Shown: in pieces, positions 6,391 through 9,326 of the stretch
How positions within the stretch are numbered: the first letter of the stretch is position 1
How the letters are laid out: every line of letters starts with the position of its first letter
The notes under the pieces: model-generated
The model's database searches: none
What the model saw: only the letters and a program-made list of their open reading frames with translations
What the model was told of the DNA's origin: nothing
Origin: Clostridiaceae bacterium UBA6110
GTDB lineage: Bacteria; Bacillota; Clostridia; Clostridiales; Clostridiaceae
Assembly: GCA_002428415.1 (NCBI GenBank)
Contig: DIWI01000095.1
Span: forward strand, 52,614-61,939
Length of the DNA: 9,326 nt
Direction of reading: 5' to 3'
Program-made: the position numbers and the translations under genes

Positions 6391-7713
6391 TCAGAATCTC
6401 TGAAGATACCTCTCGATTTCCCAGGCAGTTATCTGGCTTGAATAGTTATCCCATTCTTTCATGCATGCTTCTGTCAATTTCTCGAATATGTGCTCACCCA
6501 GAGTATCCTTCATGAGCGAACTTTCCCTTATGCAGTTAACTGCCTCATAAAGGTTGTACGGCAGCCTCTCTATTCCCTTTTCGTCAATTTCCTTCTGAGA
6601 AAGGTCATAGAGGTTCGAGTTGAGAGGGGCTCCCGGATCAAGGTTTTTCCCGACCCCATCCATTCCGGCAGCGAGGACTGCAGCTATCGCTGTATATGGA
6701 TTCGCTGATGAGTCAGGACTTCTCAGCTCTATCCTTGTCGAGTCCCTGATTATGGAAGGGACCCTTATGAGGGGACTCCTGTTCCTTGATGACCAGCTGA
6801 TTAGAGCTGGAGCCTCATATCCAGAAACAAGCCTCTTGTAGGAGTTTACAGTAGGATTTGTTACCGCTGTAAATTCTCTGGCATGGACAAGTAGTCCTGC
6901 CATGAAGCTGTATGCGAGCTTTGACATCTTAAGAGTATCGCTGCCGTCATAAAAGAGGTTAGATCCATCCTCCGAGCTCAGTGACAGGTTGAGGTGCATT
7001 CCTGATCCGCTGACTCCGAAGGTCGGTTTGGGCATGAAGGTTGCATGAAGACCGTGTCTTTTGGCAATTAGCCTTACCACCATCTTGAAGGTCATTATGC
7101 TGTCTGCGGCATTCAGCGCATCGCTGTACCTGAAATCTATCTCATGCTGTCCAGGTGCATTCTCATGATGGGATGCCTCGACTGAAAAGCCCATATCTTT
7201 CAGGGTCCTTACGATATCCTTCCTTGCATTTCCACCAAGGTCCTGTGGAGCCATATCAAAATAGCTTGCCTTGTCGTGGGTTATCCTGCTCGGTTCTCCT
7301 GTATCGGTCGTATGGAACATGAAGAACTCGCACTCAGGACCAACCTGGAGTGTGTATCCCTTTTCCGCTGACTCTCTGATCACTCTTTTCAGAGTGTTCC
7401 TTGGGCAGCCGCTGAAGTCGTTCCCTTCAGAATCCACAATGTCGCAGATGAGCCTTGCTTCCTTGGGGTATTCCGCCCATGGCAGTATTAGGAAGGTATC
7501 CAGGTCCGGCCTGAGATACATGTCGGATTCCTCAATCCTAACAAATCCGTCTATAGCTGAGCCATCGAACATAATCTCGCCACTAAGAGCCTTTCCCAGC
7601 TCTTCAGAAGGAATTGACACGCTCTTCATTATTCCGAATATGTCCGTGAACTGCAATTCAATGAATTCCACCTGATTCTCCACCACGGCCTGGATGACTT
7701 CATTCCTGTCCAT
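6391..7713 (-). CDS. glnA: Glutamine synthetase, type I (GSI-alpha)
   Basis: 440 residues, the length of Bacillus-type GSI-alpha. It makes glutamine from glutamate, NH3 and ATP. The open frame extends 24 codons upstream, but the ATG at 7711-7713 is chosen because AGGAGG lies 5 bases before it and MDRNEVIQ aligns with the family N-terminus. Active-site elements are present: D50 in FDGSAIDGF, metal-binding E127 and E129 in GPECEF, E184 and E191 in HENAPGQHE, GSGMH with H240, NPTVNSYKR with R294, the flap E300 in GYEAP, NRSPLIR, and E329/R331 in RIELR. R59 (GFVRIEESD) corresponds to B. subtilis R62, implicated in glutamine feedback inhibition. Oddities: residue 53 is Ala where the usual DGSS motif has Ser, and C103 and C128 replace the common Asp (GDPR) and Pro (GPEPEF). 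It is the first gene of the operon, transcribed through an attenuator. Confidence 0.97.
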   Translation of the reverse strand: MDRNEVIQAVVENQVEFIELQFTDIFGIMKSVSIPSEELGKALSGEIMFDGSAIDGFVRIEESDMYLRPDLDTFLILPWAEYPKEARLICDIVDSEGNDFSGCPRNTLKRVIRESAEKGYTLQVGPECEFFMFHTTDTGEPSRITHDKASYFDMAPQDLGGNARKDIVRTLKDMGFSVEASHHENAPGQHEIDFRYSDALNAADSIMTFKMVVRLIAKRHGLHATFMPKPTFGVSGSGMHLNLSLSSEDGSNLFYDGSDTLKMSKLAYSFMAGLLVHAREFTAVTNPTVNSYKRLVSGYEAPALISWSSRNRSPLIRVPSIIRDSTRIELRSPDSSANPYTAIAAVLAAGMDGVGKNLDPGAPLNSNLYDLSQKEIDEKGIERLPYNLYEAVNCIRESSLMKDTLGEHIFEKLTEACMKEWDNYSSQITAWEIERYLQRF

Positions 7714-7718
7714 TTGAA

Positions 7719-7724
7719 CCTCCT
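7719..7724 (-). promoter_or_regulatory. glnA ribosome binding site
   Basis: A consensus AGGAGG on the minus strand, 5 bases before the ATG at 7711-7713. It decides against the upstream in-frame ATG near 7785, which lies by the leader terminator and gives a non-family N-terminus. Confidence 0.9.
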
Positions 7725-7753
7725 GAGTACAATAATAATATTTTCTTTCCCTA

Positions 7754-7782
7754 ATTATATCCTCTATTAGCCTGCGGAAGAA
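7754..7782 (-). promoter_or_regulatory. Weak candidate second glnA promoter downstream of the attenuator
   Basis: On the minus strand a perfect TATAAT (7754-7759) lies 17 bp after TTCTTC (7777-7782), which is a poor -35 match. If active it would give basal glnA transcription that escapes the leader terminator. The -10 alone in AT-rich sequence is weak evidence. Confidence 0.25.
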
Positions 7783-7792
7783 CATGCAAAAT

Positions 7793-7833
7793 AAAAAAGC
7801 CCGCAGCTTAAACCTTTGGTTAAAGCTGCGGAC
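7793..7833 (-). terminator. Intrinsic leader terminator (attenuator) upstream of glnA
   Basis: On the minus strand CCGCAGCTTTAACC pairs with GGTTTAAGCTGCGG around an AAA loop (7801-7831). The stem has one U-U mismatch and can extend by two pairs to 7833/7799. Six T follow at once (7798-7793). It lies between the glnA promoter and the glnA start, so it must be read through for expression. Its 5' arm overlaps the 3' strand of the hexaloop hairpin at 7829-7844, as expected for a terminator/antiterminator switch. Confidence 0.9.
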
Positions 7834-7844
7834 GCCATTGCCCG
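7829..7844 (-). promoter_or_regulatory. ANTAR-type A1/G4 hexaloop hairpin (antiterminator candidate) in glnA leader
   Basis: The minus-strand RNA CGGGC-AAUGGC-GUCCG forms a 5-bp stem (one G-U) around a hexaloop with A at position 1 and G at position 4. These are the conserved loop bases recognised by ANTAR proteins such as EutV and NasR (established for that family). Its GUCCG strand (7833-7829) is also the base of the terminator stem, so the two structures exclude each other. The regulator is encoded two genes down in the same transcript. A second upstream hairpin, normal for this RNA class, is not evident. Confidence 0.72.
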
Positions 7845-7862
7845 TTTTTCCTCGACACCTGT

Positions 7863-7892
7863 ATTATATATCCTACCCTGTGTTTCTGTAAA
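7863..7892 (-). promoter_or_regulatory. glnA promoter
   Basis: On the minus strand, -35 TTTACA (7892-7887), an 18-bp spacer and a perfect -10 TATAAT (7868-7863). The start is predicted near 7856, giving a leader of about 140 bases that contains the hexaloop hairpin and terminator. I see no TGTNA-N7-TNACA (GlnR/TnrA-type) site near it, consistent with control after initiation. Confidence 0.8.
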
Positions 7893-7922
7893 TAGTCTGG
7901 TCTGTTTTCATTTTGGAGGCCA

Positions 7923-7950
7923 ACAGAATAAATTGGCGACAGAATAAATT
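7923..7950. repeat. Tandem 12-bp direct repeat in the divergent glnA/aldo-keto reductase region
   Basis: ACAGAATAAATT occurs at 7923-7934 and 7939-7950, separated by GGCG (16-bp period). It ends 22 bp upstream of the reductase -35 box and lies about 30 bp behind the glnA -35 box, a position suited to an activator or repressor site for either gene. Confidence 0.5.
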
Positions 7951-7972
7951 TACAAAGAGGATTTTGCAATTA

Positions 7973-8001
7973 TTGACATTCGAAAAAGAAAACGTTATAC
8001 T
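7973..8001 (+). promoter_or_regulatory. Strong promoter of the aldo/keto reductase gene (distal)
   Basis: A perfect -35 TTGACA (7973-7978), a 17-bp spacer and a -10 TATACT (7996-8001). Predicted start near 8008, leader about 125 bases. Confidence 0.78.
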
Positions 8002-8012
8002 TTTCGATATAT

Positions 8013-8025
8013 CTGGTCTTACCAG
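8013..8025 (+). promoter_or_regulatory. Inverted repeat at the distal reductase transcription start
   Basis: CTGGT-CTT-ACCAG is a perfect 5-bp inverted repeat with a 3-base spacer, beginning about 5 bases after the predicted start. It could be an operator blocking the distal promoter or a 5' stabilising hairpin on the RNA. It is not followed by a T run, so it is not a terminator. Confidence 0.4.
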
Positions 8026-8072
8026 TTATGGTGGATTATAGTTTGGAAACCTGAAAATTTCGATGCAATTGC

Positions 8073-8101
8073 TTAACTGATGATAATAGATGATATATAC
8101 T
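8073..8101 (+). promoter_or_regulatory. Second, proximal promoter of the aldo/keto reductase gene
   Basis: TTAACT (8073-8078), a 17-bp spacer and TATACT (8096-8101). The -10 hexamer is identical to that of the distal promoter. Predicted start near 8108, leader about 25 bases. Confidence 0.5.
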
Positions 8102-8120
8102 ATTCATAAGTGAGAATTAT

Positions 8121-8128
8121 GGGGGGGA
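8121..8128 (+). promoter_or_regulatory. Ribosome binding site of the aldo/keto reductase
   Basis: GGGGGGGA ends 4 bases before the ATG at 8133. A run of seven G is an unusual Shine-Dalgarno and a homopolymer prone to length change. Confidence 0.6.
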
Positions 8129-8132
8129 AATT

Positions 8133-9260
8133 ATGAAGTACAGGGAATTTGGAAAGACAGGGATCATGGTGTCCGCACTGGGGTTCGGAGCCATGAGGCT
8201 GCCGACCACGGACGGGGACCCGGGAAGCAGGAACATAGATGTGGATAAGGCAGTAGGAATGATAAGGCATGCCATAGACAACGGGATCAATTATGTGGAC
8301 ACTGCGTATCTGTACCATAAGTACAGCAGCGAATCGCTGGTTGGCCGCGCTTTACAGGATGGCTACAGGGAAAAGACATATGTTGCCACCAAATCTCCGG
8401 TATGGAAGATTGAGAAGCCTGAAGACTTCGACAAGTACCTGGATGAGCAGCTTGCAAAGCTCCAGACAGACCACATAGACTTCTACCTGCTGCATGCAAT
8501 GAACAGGGACAGATGGGACAATATAATCCTGAAGCATGATGTCCTTGCCAGAGCAGAGAAGGCAAAGGCAGAGGGAAAGATCAGGTATATCGGGTTCTCT
8601 TTCCACGATGACCTTGATGCATTCAAGCTGATACTCGATGGCTATGACAAGTGGGACTTCTGCCAGATTCAGTACAATTATATCGACACTGACACTCAGG
8701 CGGGTCTTGAAGGATACAATATGGTGAAGGAAAGAGGCATAGGCCTTGTCATCATGGAACCTCTACTAGGTGGAAAACTCGCTGTTCCTCCAATTCAGGT
8801 CAAGAATTCCCTGGACTCATCCAGGTCACCTGTGGAGTGGGCTTTAGACTATGTATGGGATCATGATGGAGTATCGCTCCTATTAAGTGGAATGAGTACC
8901 ATGGAGCAGGTTGAAGAAAATCTGATTTTCGCAGACAGGTCCGGTAAAGGAATGCTGACAGATACTGAGAAGGAAATGTTCAAAAAGGCCAAGACAATAT
9001 ACGACACCATGGCCCTTGTGCCCTGCACAAAGTGTCAGTATTGCATGCCTTGTCCATTTGGACTCAACATTCCGGGAATATTCGAGGCATATAATTCCAC
9101 TGCAATCAAGAAGATGGATGAATCCAAGGGACTCTATTTCGCTATGGAGACTCTTGCAGATGCCTGCACAGCATGCAAAAACTGTGAGGAGCAATGTCCA
9201 CAGAACATAAAGGTATCTGAGATAATGCCAGTCATAGATAAGCTTTTTGCAAATTCATAA
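8133..9260 (+). CDS. Aldo/keto reductase with C-terminal two-cluster [4Fe-4S] ferredoxin-like domain
   Basis: 375 residues. The N-terminal (beta/alpha)8 aldo/keto reductase barrel (about 1-285) starts MKYREFGKTGIMVSALGFGA, as is usual for this family (COG1453 type). The catalytic tetrad is intact: D56 and Y61 in NYVDTAYLYH, K87 in VATKSP and H121 in DFYLLHAM. The C-terminal extension carries two cysteine sets, C298/C301/C304/C307 (CTKCQYCMPCP) and C345/C348/C351/C355 (CTACKNCEEQCP), each able to hold a [4Fe-4S] cluster. Such proteins are common in anaerobes and may pass electrons between ferredoxin-like carriers and a carbonyl/alcohol pair; the substrate is not known. It is cytoplasmic, with no signal or membrane segment. 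It is a monocistronic-looking gene divergent from glnA, with two promoter-like sites. Position next to glnA is the only hint of nitrogen control. Confidence 0.93.
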   Translation: MKYREFGKTGIMVSALGFGAMRLPTTDGDPGSRNIDVDKAVGMIRHAIDNGINYVDTAYLYHKYSSESLVGRALQDGYREKTYVATKSPVWKIEKPEDFDKYLDEQLAKLQTDHIDFYLLHAMNRDRWDNIILKHDVLARAEKAKAEGKIRYIGFSFHDDLDAFKLILDGYDKWDFCQIQYNYIDTDTQAGLEGYNMVKERGIGLVIMEPLLGGKLAVPPIQVKNSLDSSRSPVEWALDYVWDHDGVSLLLSGMSTMEQVEENLIFADRSGKGMLTDTEKEMFKKAKTIYDTMALVPCTKCQYCMPCPFGLNIPGIFEAYNSTAIKKMDESKGLYFAMETLADACTACKNCEEQCPQNIKVSEIMPVIDKLFANS

Positions 9261-9326
9261 TTAAGAATGACCGGTCCGATTGATCTGCTATCCGTCAAGA
9301 CGACAATGAAATAACATAAGATTTTC
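9261..9326. other. 3' flank of the reductase gene, nothing recognised
   Basis: 66 bases to the window end. GACCGGTC (9269-9276) is a self-complementary octamer without a T run. No terminator or gene start is visible, so the reductase transcript may continue beyond the window. Confidence 0.5.

Noticed and set aside
6600..6610. NLYDLS (Y369) in GlnA as a GS adenylylation site like E. coli Tyr397
   Set aside because: The local match is real, but the protein is the short GSI-alpha form, which is not normally adenylylated, and no adenylyltransferase gene is in view.
6391..7785. Longer glnA product starting at 7785
   Set aside because: The extra 24 residues have no family counterpart and that ATG lies just after the leader terminator; the ATG at 7711-7713 has a consensus AGGAGG and a family-like N-terminus.
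7772..7806. Alternative hairpin CUGCGG / CCGCAG around the glnA terminator U-run as antiterminator
   Set aside because: The distal strand is made only after polymerase has passed the termination point, so it cannot prevent termination; probably a chance repeat.
7714..8132. GlnR/TnrA box, T-box or glutamine riboswitch in the glnA upstream region
   Set aside because: No TGTNA-N7-TNACA palindrome, T-box sequence or recognised riboswitch core could be found by reading both strands.
8119..8136. Five-codon upstream ORF whose TGA overlaps the reductase ATG
   Set aside because: ATG-GGG-GGG-AAA-TTA-TGA arises from the G-rich ribosome site itself and has no Shine-Dalgarno of its own.

Overview
This window is a nitrogen-assimilation (GS-GOGAT) locus. 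It probably comes from an anaerobic, clostridia-like Firmicute. The reasons are: the GltB/GltD pair and GlnA read like Bacillus/Clostridium proteins (GlnA is short GSI-alpha type); Shine-Dalgarno sites are strong (GGAGG-type) throughout; promoters are sigma-A-like; AGG and ATA codons are frequent; an ANTAR antiterminator gene follows glnA; and the last gene is a two-cluster iron-sulfur aldo/keto reductase typical of anaerobes. The genus cannot be fixed from sequence alone.

Layout. Bases 1-3471 (+) are the 3' three quarters of gltB, cut by the window edge. gltD (3485-4969, +) follows 13 bases later and ends in a strong terminator. A long AT-rich gap (5014-5430) holds phased short repeats, inverted repeats and a promoter. 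It leads into a small gene of unknown function (5431-5721, +), which ends in a very long hairpin terminator. That terminator runs into the 3' end of a convergent operon on the minus strand: glnA (6391-7713) followed after 17 bases by an ANTAR-domain regulator gene (5795-6373). The glnA promoter (7863-7892) is followed by an attenuator: an intrinsic terminator whose 5' arm overlaps a hairpin with an A1/G4 hexaloop, the RNA signature bound by ANTAR proteins. The divergent intergenic region also carries two promoter-like sites for an aldo/keto reductase with two C-terminal [4Fe-4S] motifs (8133-9260, +). The last 66 bases show nothing recognisable.

How it fits together. GlnA (glutamate + NH3 + ATP to glutamine) and GltBD (glutamine + 2-oxoglutarate + NADPH to two glutamate) form the ammonium assimilation cycle. 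The ANTAR protein probably lets RNA polymerase read through the glnA leader terminator and so controls both glnA and its own gene. Its receiver-like N-terminal domain has lost the phosphoacceptor aspartate and the conserved lysine, so the nitrogen signal must enter by some other route. The most interesting points are this feedback circuit, the apparent presence of one hexaloop hairpin rather than the usual two, and the unknown 96-residue protein with an elaborate upstream region sitting between the two arms of the pathway.
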